Positions 32,614-41,786 of a DNA stretch of 64,000 nucleotides are shown here, one piece after another. A model generated the notes under the pieces. The model did no database searches. It saw only the letters and a program-made list of their open reading frames with translations, and was not told the DNA's origin. Position 1 is the first letter of the stretch. Each line of letters opens with the position of its first letter. A program made the position numbers and the translations under genes. The stretch spans positions 95,546 through 159,545 of the forward strand of contig NZ_BONC01000008.1 in NCBI RefSeq assembly GCF_016862515.1. Reading direction: 5' to 3'. The DNA is from Asanoa iriomotensis (GTDB lineage: Bacteria; Actinomycetota; Actinomycetes; Mycobacteriales; Micromonosporaceae).

Positions 32614-33978
32614 CTACCCCAGCTGCTCCCGGCGGCGGGCCAACTCCGTGCGGTTGCGGACGCCGAGCTTGCGGAAGATGTTGCCCAGGTGGAACTCGAC
32701 GGTCTTCACCGAGACGAAGAGGTGGTCCGCCACCTCCCGGTTGCTCAGGCCGTCGGCCACGGCGACCGCCACCCGGACCTCGGCGCCGGTCAGCGCCGCC
32801 TCGCCCGGCCTCGGGTCGAGCGGCGCCGCCGGCAGCTCGGGCGGCGGCCCGCCGGTCACCGCGCGCAGGTCGGCCTCCACCAGCGCGAGCATGCCGCCCG
32901 CGCCGATCGTCGCGTAGCCGGCGCAGGCCGCCTCCAGCAGCCGCACCGCCACGGCGCGGCGACCGGCCCGGCCGTGCGCCCCGCCGAGCAGCCAGGCCAT
33001 CCGGGCCCGGGGCAGGCGTTCGGCGGGCTGGGTCAGCTCCGGCAGGACGGCCTCGAACGCCTGCGCCCGGCGCACGTCGGCGGGGTCCTCGATCCACGAC
33101 CGCCAGGCCGCCATCGCCGGGCCACCGGGCAGCCCCACCGGAGCCGGCGGCACGTCGCGCAGGAGGGCCGCCGCCGTCTCCGGGCGGCCGTGCAGCGCGT
33201 GGTGGGTGGCCAGCTCCCAGCGGTACTCGAAGACCAGGCCTGAGTCGACGCCGAGCCCGGCGGCGACCATCAGCTCCAGCACCGCGACCCAGGCCTCGGT
33301 GTCACCGCGGGCGAGGTGCAGCGCGGCCGAGCCCTCGGTGATGTGCCCGGCCACCCACTCGGAGCCGTTGCGCGCGGCCAGCGCCCTGGCTTCGGCGAGG
33401 TGCGCGGCCGACGCGGCCAGGTCGCCGCGCAGCGCCTCGCACTTCACCAGCCACGCGGTGACCTCGGCCCGCACGTCCTGGCGACCGGCCTGGATCGCCA
33501 GGTCGCGGGCCTCCAGCATCTCGGCCTGGCCGCGGACCAGGTTTCCCGCCCAGGCGTCGCCGAGCCCGATCATCGCCAGCAGCCGGGCCTTCGCGGCCGG
33601 GTCGAAGGTGAGGCGGTCGACGTACCCCGCGAACTTGGTCCTGGTCTCGTGCGGCCGGATCAGCGTGAGCGTCGCGAAGATCGCGCACTCGAGGTAGAGC
33701 GGGTCGTCGTGCAGCGCCCGCTCGTCGAAGACGCGCAGCGCCCGCTCCAGGTGCGCCGGGCCGTCGGCCGAGCCGGCCCGGTGCAGCGCGACGCCGGTCA
33801 GCACGTGGAACAGGTACGGGTCCCGGTCGGCGTACCGCGACATCCGCACCACCAGCGGCTGGAGGTCGCGCGCGGCGGCGTTGCGGCTGAGCACGAGGAA
33901 CGCCTGGAAGAGCAGCCGGGGATCGTCCAGCCGGAGCGACTCGGTCAGCAGCCGATCCGCTTCTAGATCACTGGACAC
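32614..33978 (-). CDS. LuxR-type regulator with helical repeat domain
   Basis: This 454-aa regulator has an extended alpha-helical repeat (TPR-like) N-terminal region of about 370 residues and a C-terminal LuxR DNA-binding domain (LTGAEVRVAVAVADGLSNREVADHLFVSVKTVEFHLGNIFRKLGVRNRTELA). It lacks the N-terminal Walker A of LAL/MalT regulators, so it is an ATP-independent relative or a truncated one. GTG 33978 follows a TACCCT box by 6 nt. Its target is unknown; the divergent KAS III-like gene at 34048 is the nearest candidate. Confidence 0.82.
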   Translation of the reverse strand: MSSDLEADRLLTESLRLDDPRLLFQAFLVLSRNAAARDLQPLVVRMSRYADRDPYLFHVLTGVALHRAGSADGPAHLERALRVFDERALHDDPLYLECAIFATLTLIRPHETRTKFAGYVDRLTFDPAAKARLLAMIGLGDAWAGNLVRGQAEMLEARDLAIQAGRQDVRAEVTAWLVKCEALRGDLAASAAHLAEARALAARNGSEWVAGHITEGSAALHLARGDTEAWVAVLELMVAAGLGVDSGLVFEYRWELATHHALHGRPETAAALLRDVPPAPVGLPGGPAMAAWRSWIEDPADVRRAQAFEAVLPELTQPAERLPRARMAWLLGGAHGRAGRRAVAVRLLEAACAGYATIGAGGMLALVEADLRAVTGGPPPELPAAPLDPRPGEAALTGAEVRVAVAVADGLSNREVADHLFVSVKTVEFHLGNIFRKLGVRNRTELARRREQLG

Positions 33979-33984
33979 GGTCCG

Positions 33985-33990
33985 AGGGTA
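33985..33990 (-). promoter_or_regulatory. -10 box (TACCCT), leaderless
   Basis: TACCCT ends 6 nt before GTG 33978 on the minus strand. Confidence 0.4.
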
Positions 33991-34047
33991 GGAACTAGGG
34001 ATCTCCCCGGTGTATCCGCCGACCGGCGCTCGTCAGACTCCGAACTC

Positions 34048-35169
34048 ATGAAGATCGACACCGCCCTGCCTCTGCCGTACGCGATCACGGGGCTCGGCAC
34101 GCTCATCGGGCGGGTGCTGCCCATCGACGAGTGGGCCGCGGCGGCGAAGATCCCGGCGCGGGCCGGCGGGGTGATGAGCGGCGAGCTCGTGGAGCGGATC
34201 CTCGGCATCCAGGGCAAGAGCTGGGACCCGTGGACGTTCGCCGACCTGGGCCGGATCGCCGGGACCGCCCGCGACGCGCTGCTGTCGGCCGACCTCGAGC
34301 CGCGTGACGTCGACACGTTGATCGTGGTGACCTGTTCGCCGTACGAGATCATGCTCGATCAGGACGCCTTCCGCCTGGCCCGCGACCTGGAGCTGCCGGA
34401 CAGCGTGGTGCCTGTCCAGATCGGCGCGGGCTGCGCCGGCCTGGCCCGCGCGGCGGCGCTGGCCGCCCGGCTCGCCGCCCGGCACGCGCTGGTCGTCACC
34501 TACAACGCCCCCAGCCGGATCACCGGCGACCTCGAAGGCGGCGTCAACCCGGTCTACCTGCACAACGACGCGCACCCGCTGGGCCGCAGCCTGTGGGCGT
34601 CGGCGGGCATCTTCTCGGACGGCGCGGCGGCGCTGGTGCTCAGCCGGCAGGAGGACCGGCCCGGCCTGGTGCTCTACTCGCGCGACTCGCAGGCGTTCGG
34701 CGCGCAGCCCGGCTTCACCGACCCGCTGATCCACCATTTCGGCGGCGGGTCGAGCCGGCCCTTCGGCACGCCCGACGCCGCGGAACTGGCCTGTTACGGG
34801 ATGAACGGGCCGGCGGTGAAGCGGTACTACACCGAGGGCATGATGCTCAACCACGCCGCGCTGGAGGCGGCGCTGCCGGGCTACGTGGACCGGGTGCGCC
34901 GGATCTACACGCATCAGGCCAGCCCGGCGCTGGTGCGCACGTTCGCCGCGCTGGCCGGCCTGCCGGAGGGCAAGGCGCCGACCAACGCGGTGCGTTTCGG
35001 CAACCTCGTGAGCGCGAGCACCGCGAAGATGCTGCACGACGACGTGTACGCCGGCGAGGTGGGCGCCGGTGACCTCGTCTGTGTCTCCGTCGTCGGCTCG
35101 GGTCCGGAGCGCGGCGCGTACGTGCTGCCGGTCGAGGTCGGCAAGGTGGTCGAGCCGGCCGCCGCCTGA
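34048..35169 (+). CDS. 3-oxoacyl-ACP synthase III (FabH)-like protein
   Basis: This 373-aa thiolase-fold protein resembles KAS III. The catalytic triad is intact: C129 in QIGAGCAGLARA, H289 in RIYTHQASPALVRTF, and N319 in FGNLVSAS. Such enzymes condense acyl-CoA with malonyl-ACP or join two acyl chains. No ACP, ketoreductase or other fatty-acid or polyketide gene lies nearby, so the pathway is unknown. Its ATG follows a CAGACT box by 8 nt. It is divergent from the helical-repeat LuxR regulator, which may control it. A 16-bp hairpin terminator follows. Confidence 0.82.
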   Translation: MKIDTALPLPYAITGLGTLIGRVLPIDEWAAAAKIPARAGGVMSGELVERILGIQGKSWDPWTFADLGRIAGTARDALLSADLEPRDVDTLIVVTCSPYEIMLDQDAFRLARDLELPDSVVPVQIGAGCAGLARAAALAARLAARHALVVTYNAPSRITGDLEGGVNPVYLHNDAHPLGRSLWASAGIFSDGAAALVLSRQEDRPGLVLYSRDSQAFGAQPGFTDPLIHHFGGGSSRPFGTPDAAELACYGMNGPAVKRYYTEGMMLNHAALEAALPGYVDRVRRIYTHQASPALVRTFAALAGLPEGKAPTNAVRFGNLVSASTAKMLHDDVYAGEVGAGDLVCVSVVGSGPERGAYVLPVEVGKVVEPAAA

Positions 35170-35191
35170 TCAGCGGGGCCGGTCTGGGGGG

Positions 35192-35234
35192 CTACCGCCG
35201 GGTCGTGACCGTACGCGGCACGACCCGGCGGTAG
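35192..35234. terminator. Bidirectional hairpin terminator
   Basis: Perfect 16-bp arms (CTACCGCCGGGTCGTG and complement) enclose an 11-nt loop at 35208-35218, between the convergent KAS III-like and LysE-type genes. Confidence 0.8.
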
Positions 35235-35243
35235 AGGAAACCC

Positions 35244-35858
35244 CTAGACGCCGAGCGCCACGGCGGCGCCGATGCCGAGCAAGGTGCAGCCGGTCACGAC
35301 CTGGAGGCGGCGGTGCGTCGCCGGGCGGGACACCAGCACGCGGCCGCGGTCGACCGCCCACGTGAAGATCACGTACCAGGCGCCGGTGACCGCCGCCCAG
35401 AGCACGCCGAGGCCGACGCTGGAGATCAGGACCGGGCCGTCGTCGGTGAGGAACTGCGGCAACAGCGAGATCGCGAACACGCCGGCTTTCGGGTTGCCGA
35501 GGTTGGTCGCCAGACCCGCCGCGTACGCCCGGCCGTAGCTCGATCCGCTCGGGGCCGGCGCCGGGCCGGGTGGCTTGCGCAGGCCGGCAAGGGTGCTCAC
35601 ACCGAGGGCCGCGAGCAGTGCGCCTCCGGCGATCCGCACGGCGGCGTACGCGTGCGGGTTGGCCAGCAGCACCGCGGAGAGCCCGGCGGCCGCGGCGGTT
35701 GTCCAGATGACCAGGCCCGTGCAGGTGCCGCCGATGCTGGCCCACGCCCGCCGGCGGCCGCCGTCCAGGGTCTGCCGGAGCATCAGCGCCTGCCCGGCGC
35801 CGGGCAGCATCGCGAGCAGGAACGTGGTGACGACGAAGACCGGCAGGTGGGTCGGCAT
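35244..35858 (-). CDS. LysE family translocator
   Basis: This 204-aa membrane exporter belongs to the LysE/RhtB family of amino acid efflux proteins. Six membrane helices are predicted, with the family signature FVVTTFLLAMLPGAGQALMLRQTL near the start and ATNLGNPKAGVFAISLLPQFL in the middle. ATG 35858 puts the first helix 8 residues from the start, as usual in the family; an in-frame ATG at 35885, 7 nt from a TTTACT box, is an alternative giving nine extra polar residues. A LysR-type regulator diverges from it, the classic ArgP/LysG arrangement for controlling amino acid export. Confidence 0.88.
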   Translation of the reverse strand: MPTHLPVFVVTTFLLAMLPGAGQALMLRQTLDGGRRRAWASIGGTCTGLVIWTTAAAAGLSAVLLANPHAYAAVRIAGGALLAALGVSTLAGLRKPPGPAPAPSGSSYGRAYAAGLATNLGNPKAGVFAISLLPQFLTDDGPVLISSVGLGVLWAAVTGAWYVIFTWAVDRGRVLVSRPATHRRLQVVTGCTLLGIGAAVALGV

Positions 35859-35928
35859 GCCTCCAGGTTGGCGGCCGTCGCGCATGAAGAGAAGTAAAGC
35901 TTCCGTGCCGCAGCATTAAGGTTGCTTC

Positions 35929-36855
35929 ATGCTTCTGGACCCTGGGCAGTTGCGGCTGCTCGCCCTGATCGACCGGCACGGCTCGCTGGCCTCGGCCGCG
36001 GCCGCACTGGGCGTCACGGCGGCGGCGGTGACCCAGCAGGTCGCCCGGGCGGAGCGGACCTGTGGCGCGCCGCTGGTCCGCCGCGGCCCGCGCGGCGCGT
36101 CGCTGACCGCCGCCGGCGCGCTGCTGGCCGCGCACGGCCGGGTGATCGACGAGCAGACCCGGCAGGCCGGGGCCGGGCTGTCGGCGCTGCTCGGGGAGCT
36201 GTCACTGCGGCTGCGGATCGGCGCGTTCCAGGCCGCCGCCCTGCGCCTGCTGCCGCCCGCGTTGACCGCGTTGCGGCACCGGCACACCGACGCCGACCTG
36301 TCCGTCGTCGACATCACGTCCGACCAGGGCATGCCCGCGGTCGCGGCCGGCGACCTCGACCTCGCGGTGATCGCCGCGTGGGACCGGCCGCCGGCGCCGC
36401 CGGAGCACGTGCGCCTGCACCCGCTGCTGACCGACCCGATGGTCGTCGTGCTGCCCGACGACCACCCGCTGGCCGCCGGCACCGGACCACTGCGGTTGGC
36501 GGAGCTGCGGGACGCCGCCTGGGTGACGATCATCGCCGGCCATGCCGCCCGCGCCCAGTTCGACCGGGCCACCGGCGCGGCCGGGTTCACACCGCGGATC
36601 CGGTTCCAGACCGCCTCGTACGACGTGGCCCAGGCCCTGGTCGGCACCGGCGTCGGCGTCGCGCTGGTCTCCCGGCTCGCCCTCGGCGCGACGCCCGGCA
36701 CCGTCCACCGTGAGCTGGCCCAGCACGGCCTGCACCGCCGCCTCTACGCCGCGACCCCGGCCGACACCACCCTCACCCCGCTCGTCGACGCCTTCCTCCG
36801 GCTGCTGCACGACGTCGCCGGCGAGCTGTCCAGTTCCGGACACCCGACGTATTGA
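35929..36855 (+). CDS. LysR family regulator (ArgP/LysG-like)
   Basis: This 308-aa LysR-type protein has an N-terminal winged helix (LLALIDRHGSLASAAAALGVTAAAVTQQVARAERTCGAPLVRRGPRGASLTAAG) and a two-lobed effector domain (LRIGAFQAAALRLLPPAL to GTGVGVALVSRLAL). It diverges from the LysE-type exporter gene with a short gap, suggesting it senses an amino acid and turns on its export. The intergenic region contains AT-rich half-sites (GAAGTAAAG and CATTAAGGTTGC) consistent with a LysR T-N11-A site. Confidence 0.88.
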   Translation: MLLDPGQLRLLALIDRHGSLASAAAALGVTAAAVTQQVARAERTCGAPLVRRGPRGASLTAAGALLAAHGRVIDEQTRQAGAGLSALLGELSLRLRIGAFQAAALRLLPPALTALRHRHTDADLSVVDITSDQGMPAVAAGDLDLAVIAAWDRPPAPPEHVRLHPLLTDPMVVVLPDDHPLAAGTGPLRLAELRDAAWVTIIAGHAARAQFDRATGAAGFTPRIRFQTASYDVAQALVGTGVGVALVSRLALGATPGTVHRELAQHGLHRRLYAATPADTTLTPLVDAFLRLLHDVAGELSSSGHPTY

Positions 36856-36921
36856 CCGGTGGCCGTCCGGCGTCTGTGTCACATAGGTTCACGCACAGAC
36901 GCATCGAAGGCGAGGCCAGCC

Positions 36922-38973
36922 ATGCGAGTCCCGGGGAGGCTCACCGGCGTGCCCGATCCCCTCCGCGACCTCCGCGCGCTCGTCGAGACGTTGCCGGTGC
37001 CGTCCGCCCCACCCACGTACACCCAGCGCGAAGCGGCCCTCGGCCTGGCTCTGCTCGACCTCTCGCTGCGGCTCGAACACGTGCCGCGGGTCGCGGAGCA
37101 CCTCACGCTGATCGACCGCGGCCACATGACCCGCTCGGTCAGCGTCGACGTCGACCTCCACGCGATCACGGACGCCCAACGGCGGCGGATCGCGGCGCCG
37201 ACCGAACCCGGCCGGCACGGCACGTCCCTCTGGATTCCCGTCTCCCGCTACAGCCGCAGCGACCTGGCACCCGTGGTGGTCAAGGACTCGACCGGCGAGG
37301 TGGTGCCGAGGTTCACCCACCGCGACTCCGACCGGGTGACCGCCGCCGCGTTCGTGCGCCTGCTGGCGATGCTGATCGACGCGCACCGCGACGTGACCAT
37401 CCGCGACACGGTCGTGCACAAGCTCCGGCACACCCACCAGCGGTCGCGCTGGCTGGTCGAGGCCGCGCTGGCCGAGCTGGTGACCGCCGGGTCGCTGCCG
37501 GAGGCGGGCGTGCGCACGCCGCTCGACTACGCCCGCCCGCTGCCGCCCTCGCCGGGCGGCGGGCGCGAGGCCGACGCGCGGGCCGTGCGCGACCTGGCGC
37601 TGGCCGGGCTCGAGGAGCTGTGGCCGGCCGACGGCCGCAACGGGATCCGGTTGCCGTTCGCCCATCTGCTGAGCCTGGCGTGCAGCCAGTACATGCTGAT
37701 CGTGCTCCTGGACGCCGCCCAACCCCGCCGGTTCCTGATGTGGGACGCGCCGCTGCTCCCCGGTCGCCGGCCCCGCGCGCCGCTGCAGCGCATCGCGCAG
37801 AGCGTGCTCCCGGTCAACCGCGAGTTCGTCGTCGAGTACGAGACGGCGATCCCGCGGTCCGTCGGCGCCTACCACCTCACGGTCGAGGTCAACGAGGAGG
37901 TCAGCGTCCGGCGGTTCGTGCTCTCCAGCGATGTGGACGACGACTTCGTGCGGGCGCTGACCGAGGACGTCGAGATGCTCGCCGAGGCCAACGCCGGGCA
38001 GGCGCCGCACCGCAAGCTGCTGGAGCTGGAGCTGCAGGGCATCGCGTCGCGGCTGGCCGAGATCGGCCGGCGGCGGTTGACCGACCTCACCAGCTACCGG
38101 CACTACGTCGCCGAGCGGCGCGCCGCGCTGCCGGGTGCCCAGCCGCGGAGCATGAGCGGTGACGAGGTGGTCGCCGCGCTGGGCCGGGGTGACTGCTCGG
38201 TGCCGGTGCTGGCCGCGTTCGCCGCGCACTACGCCGCGGACGGCATGCGGCACCTGGCCCGGGGCCCGCTGGCCGGTGCGGCGCTGCCGGCGCTCGCCGC
38301 CGGGATCCGGGACTACCAGCTCGGCCACGACATCACCACCGACAACGACCCCCGGGAGCACGGCGCACACGCGCACTGGCGCCGGCCGAGCGTCGATCTG
38401 AGTCCACACTCGACACAGCCGGTGCGGGCCGTCGCCTACCTGTCGCTGGCCGACGAGGCGCCGGCGCTGATCGAGAGCATCACCCGCATGGTCGCCGGCC
38501 TCGCGCTCGTCGTGCTCGGCATCGGCACGCTGCTGACCGGCGGCCTGGCGTGGCTCTGGTCGGCGGCGATCACGCCGCACTCCGTGCCCGAGCAGGCCGA
38601 CGCGGTCGTCGCGGTGCTGCTGCTCGTGCCCGGCCTGCTGATCGCGCGGCTCGACCTGCCGGGCACGAACTCCGTGCTCGGGCAGCTCCGCCAGTTCCAG
38701 CGGTCGTTGGCGATCGCGTCGGTCGCGGTGACCACGGGCCTGGCCATCGCCGCGGGCGCCGTGCACACCGACCGCGGGATCACGCGCGCGTTCCAGCTCG
38801 GCATCGCGGTGCTCGGCCTCATCCTGCTGTGCTGCCTGGTCGAGTTCGTCGCGCGCCGGGCCCGGCGGCGCAGCCCGGTGCCGCGGTCGGCGCGGCTGCC
38901 GCGGTGGCTGCGGGGAACCCAGCGGCGGGCGTACGCGCCCGACGCCGTCTTCGACGCGCGCGGCGAGGTGTGA
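36922..38973 (+). CDS. Hypothetical membrane protein (two-gene orphan module)
   Basis: This 683-aa protein has no family I recognise. The first 480 or so residues are soluble and helical with repeated arginine and histidine clusters (HKLRHTHQRSRWLVEAAL), while the C-terminus has four predicted membrane helices between about residues 515 and 650 and a basic tail. ATG 36922 is chosen with a weak GGCGAGG site; GTG 36949, which has a strong GGGGAGG site 9 nt upstream, is an alternative start. It is followed after 1 bp by another unknown gene, so the two are co-expressed and probably act together. Confidence 0.65.
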   Translation: MRVPGRLTGVPDPLRDLRALVETLPVPSAPPTYTQREAALGLALLDLSLRLEHVPRVAEHLTLIDRGHMTRSVSVDVDLHAITDAQRRRIAAPTEPGRHGTSLWIPVSRYSRSDLAPVVVKDSTGEVVPRFTHRDSDRVTAAAFVRLLAMLIDAHRDVTIRDTVVHKLRHTHQRSRWLVEAALAELVTAGSLPEAGVRTPLDYARPLPPSPGGGREADARAVRDLALAGLEELWPADGRNGIRLPFAHLLSLACSQYMLIVLLDAAQPRRFLMWDAPLLPGRRPRAPLQRIAQSVLPVNREFVVEYETAIPRSVGAYHLTVEVNEEVSVRRFVLSSDVDDDFVRALTEDVEMLAEANAGQAPHRKLLELELQGIASRLAEIGRRRLTDLTSYRHYVAERRAALPGAQPRSMSGDEVVAALGRGDCSVPVLAAFAAHYAADGMRHLARGPLAGAALPALAAGIRDYQLGHDITTDNDPREHGAHAHWRRPSVDLSPHSTQPVRAVAYLSLADEAPALIESITRMVAGLALVVLGIGTLLTGGLAWLWSAAITPHSVPEQADAVVAVLLLVPGLLIARLDLPGTNSVLGQLRQFQRSLAIASVAVTTGLAIAAGAVHTDRGITRAFQLGIAVLGLILLCCLVEFVARRARRRSPVPRSARLPRWLRGTQRRAYAPDAVFDARGEV

Positions 38974-38974
38974 G

Positions 38975-40489
38975 ATGCACGGATCGAGGTTCGCGGAGCT
39001 GGCCACGATCGCTGCCGAGGCCGCGGGCGCCGACACGTCGTCGGTGCGCCTGCGCCTCATCCACGGGCCCGCCGGCTTCCCACCTGACGGCCTGACGCGA
39101 CCGGTCCCGGCCTTCGAGCCGCCGCTGCACGACCTGGCACAGTGGCCGAGCGATTTCTGGCTGTTCTCGGTCGCCGGCGTGGCGATCTGCGTGTGCGCCT
39201 GGCCCACGCCGGCGAAAGTGTTCAGCGAACCGTTCGAGGTCGGCCCGCCGCAGGCGACGGACCGGCCGGACACCTACGCGTACGACGGCTTCTCCGTGCC
39301 CAACCCCGGCTTCCTCAACGAGCCCAACCGCCGGATCGACGCGCTGCTCACCCTCAACAGCAGCCACTGGGCACCGTCCTATCGCGACTGTCTGGTCACC
39401 GGAGTCGTGCTCGCCCGGGCGTGCCAGCTCGCCCTCGAGCACGGGCACGGGCCGGTCGTGCACCTGCACACGCCGGTGGCGCCGTTCATCGACCAGCAGG
39501 TCTCCGCCCGCGGCGACGGCTCGCACGAGCGGCTGCGGGACGCGATCGGGCCGTGCGTCCGGCTGTCGGTCGCGGTCGACCCGCACGAGCCGACCGCGCG
39601 ACTCGACTTCGAGCAGGGCCTGGTCGCGCTCGCGGAGGAGTACGGCCTCGGCCTGAAGCTCAACGACCGGCGGTTCAACCGCGTGCCCGGCGAGTGGTTC
39701 ACGATCCGGGGGTTCGACCGCGAGCGTTACCGGCAGGTCCGGGCCCGGATGTTCCCGGACCCGCCGATGCACCTGCCGAAGCACGCGGTGGTCGCGACCG
39801 TGCTGGGCCCGGCGCGGCTGGGCATGGCGGCCGACGTGATCGCCCACCTCCGGGCCACCGGCGCCGGTGTGCTGGCGGCGGCCGTGTCGAGCGTACGGAA
39901 GATCGGCTTCGTCAACCTGGTGCTGCCGCTGGCCGAGGGGGCCGACGTGTCCGCACCGGCCTGGTCCGGCGGCTGGCACGACGGGGTCAAGCTGATCGCG
40001 GAGCGGTGCCGCCTCTACGACGCGGACGGCGCCGACCACGGCGACGACGACGCGTTCGCGGGGTTCAAGGTGGCGCTGAGCGCGCCGATGCGGTGCTCGT
40101 ACCCGCAGTCGAGCCGGCGCACCGGTGCGTCGGTCACCGGCCGGGTGCCGTACCCGCTGTGGCTGCGGTGGGAGATCCCCAACCGGACGGTCGGTTCGCC
40201 GCTGCTGCTGTCGATGGTGGCGGAGAACCTGTCGCCGTACGCGGAGCACACCGAGGTCGCCTACGCCCAGGCCCGGGTGGGTCGCGGCGACGTGGTCCGC
40301 GGTCGGGCGAAGCTCGTGGTGCTGCTGGCGCAGGCGCCACGCGACGTGGCCGACGCGCAGGCGGTGCTCAACGAGGTGGCCGAGCGGGCCCAGGAGCGCA
40401 CCCTGGAGCAGCTTGCCGACCGGCGCCTGGTCGGCCCGGGCCGGGTCCGGCTGCGCCTGTCACCGCGGGAACGGTGGTTGACGACCTAG
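38975..40489 (+). CDS. Hypothetical soluble protein (two-gene orphan module)
   Basis: This 504-aa protein is soluble, with an alpha/beta composition and no signal peptide. Distinct stretches are GHGPVVHLHTPVAPFIDQQ, YGLGLKLNDRRFNRVPGEWFTIRGFDRERYRQVR and a C-terminal AEHTEVAYAQARVGRGDVVRGRAKLVVLLAQAP. I recognise no domain. Its ATG lies 1 bp after the stop of the membrane protein gene at 36922-38973. The stop codon forms a shared CTAG with the convergent lipoprotein gene. Confidence 0.6.
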   Translation: MHGSRFAELATIAAEAAGADTSSVRLRLIHGPAGFPPDGLTRPVPAFEPPLHDLAQWPSDFWLFSVAGVAICVCAWPTPAKVFSEPFEVGPPQATDRPDTYAYDGFSVPNPGFLNEPNRRIDALLTLNSSHWAPSYRDCLVTGVVLARACQLALEHGHGPVVHLHTPVAPFIDQQVSARGDGSHERLRDAIGPCVRLSVAVDPHEPTARLDFEQGLVALAEEYGLGLKLNDRRFNRVPGEWFTIRGFDRERYRQVRARMFPDPPMHLPKHAVVATVLGPARLGMAADVIAHLRATGAGVLAAAVSSVRKIGFVNLVLPLAEGADVSAPAWSGGWHDGVKLIAERCRLYDADGADHGDDDAFAGFKVALSAPMRCSYPQSSRRTGASVTGRVPYPLWLRWEIPNRTVGSPLLLSMVAENLSPYAEHTEVAYAQARVGRGDVVRGRAKLVVLLAQAPRDVADAQAVLNEVAERAQERTLEQLADRRLVGPGRVRLRLSPRERWLTT

Positions 40490-40965
40490 CCGCACAGGTC
40501 GTCGGCGAGGTGGGCGAACTCGTCGCGGGTGACGGTGCGCTGGCGTTCTTCGCCCTCCTGGACCTCGGTGATCAGGATCGAGCCGCTCGGCACCTGCGCG
40601 AGCTCGGCCACGGTGAACGTCACCCGGCGGGTGGTGAACTCGCTGGCGGCGTACATGCTCAAGACCGTCGGATCGGTCGGGAAGTCGGTCAGCGGCACCG
40701 TGGCGGGCGAGGTGGCCCCGGGCGGCAGCGGGTAGTCGCGGCCCGGCCATTCCGGCCACGTCGTCGGCGAGTTGTCGGCGTCCGAGTCGCGGAAGAGCAT
40801 GACGCTCTCCGGGCTTCCGGGGTCGCACCAGACGATCTCGGCGGACGCCCGGCCCGTGGTGTCGACCGAGATGCCGGTGTAGCCCTTGATCTCCGGGCTG
40901 CACGCGGTCAGCGCGACGGCCGCGAGGGCCGCCGCGGGCAGCATGGCGAGCCGTTTCCGCGCCAT
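40486..40965 (-). CDS. Putative lipoprotein
   Basis: This 159-aa protein has a basic N-terminus and a hydrophobic stretch ending in a lipobox (AALAAVALTACSPE, cysteine at about 22), followed by a small secreted domain that contains two further cysteines, possibly in a disulfide. ATG 40965 is chosen because it starts the lipoprotein signal and follows a GACGAT box by 6 nt; an in-frame start at 41034 would bury the signal. The role is unknown. It is separated by 41 bp from a DUF6308-like gene on the same strand. Confidence 0.7.
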   Translation of the reverse strand: MARKRLAMLPAAALAAVALTACSPEIKGYTGISVDTTGRASAEIVWCDPGSPESVMLFRDSDADNSPTTWPEWPGRDYPLPPGATSPATVPLTDFPTDPTVLSMYAASEFTTRRVTFTVAELAQVPSGSILITEVQEGEERQRTVTRDEFAHLADDLCG

Positions 40966-41006
40966 GCCGCCATCGTCGGTGCCGGCCGTCTCGGGCCGGT
41001 CAAGTG

Positions 41007-41684
41007 TCAGTAACGGCTGCCCATCGACCAGCACAGGATGTCGAGCAGCCGGACGTCACCGAGCTTGCCGGCGGCCTCGGCCGCGAGGTCGCCCTCGGCG
41101 CGCATCGCCGTGCGCAGCTCGTCGAGGGCGTCCGCCGCGAGCAGCAGGTCGGCGCGGATCGCCGCCCAGTACGCGCGGCGCGGCCAGGTGCGGTCACGGC
41201 GGCGATCCGTCAGGTCGCGCGCCGCCGCGCGGGCCGGCTGGCGGTAGAGCTGGAGCAGCCGGCGGTCCAGGATCGGGAAGAGAGCGGGGCGGGTCAGGTG
41301 CAGGCACTTGCTGATCTTCGCGTGGTCGATGTCGCGCGGATGGTCGCGGTGGAAGTGCGCGTAGAGGCGCTCCGCGTTGTCGTAGAGGCCGGCGGCGACC
41401 ATCGGGTCCGCGTCGCGCAGCACGGCCTCGCGGTCGACCTCGTCCCAGGGGGCGCCGGCCGACTTCGTCAGCAGCCACGCGGCCTGGGGTCGGCCGATCC
41501 GGCCGTCGATCGCGGTGGTCGCCGCCACCAGGTCGGGGGTCAGGGTCGCGGCCGTGCCCGCGACGAAGTCGTAGCGGCGCAGCGTCCCGGCGTGGGCGCG
41601 GCAGTAGTCGGTCACCACCGACAGCGGATCGTCGACCTTCCAACCGGCAACCTCGATGGGCGGTACGTTTCCGTTCACATCCAT
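41007..41684 (-). CDS. DUF6308-like family protein
   Basis: This 225-aa soluble helical protein contains a segment KISKCLHLTRPALFPILDRRLLQLYRQPARAAARDLTD that matches my recollection of DUF6308-type proteins. Function is unknown. ATG 41684 is chosen because a good promoter (TTGACG-17-CATTGT) lies 32 bp upstream and the sequence before it is not conserved in style. The gene is followed 41 bp later by the lipoprotein gene. Confidence 0.65.
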   Translation of the reverse strand: MDVNGNVPPIEVAGWKVDDPLSVVTDYCRAHAGTLRRYDFVAGTAATLTPDLVAATTAIDGRIGRPQAAWLLTKSAGAPWDEVDREAVLRDADPMVAAGLYDNAERLYAHFHRDHPRDIDHAKISKCLHLTRPALFPILDRRLLQLYRQPARAAARDLTDRRRDRTWPRRAYWAAIRADLLLAADALDELRTAMRAEGDLAAEAAGKLGDVRLLDILCWSMGSRY

Positions 41685-41715
41685 CGCCTCTCGTCGAACC
41701 GACAGGTCGCAGCCA

Positions 41716-41744
41716 ACAATGTCCGCGCATGCGGTTGGCGTCAA
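41716..41744 (-). promoter_or_regulatory. Sigma-70-type promoter of the DUF6308-like gene
   Basis: On the minus strand TTGACG (41744-41739) is followed after 17 bp by CATTGT (41721-41716), 31 bp from the start codon at 41684. Confidence 0.5.
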
Positions 41745-41786
41745 CCCGTCGGAACGCGACCGTCCATGATCGACGGATCTGCGGTT

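Noticed and set aside
36859..36921. Upstream GTG start for the orphan membrane protein, 3 bp after the LysR stop
   Set aside because: No ribosome binding site or promoter, and the added residues look random; later starts have GGCGAGG or GGGGAGG sites.
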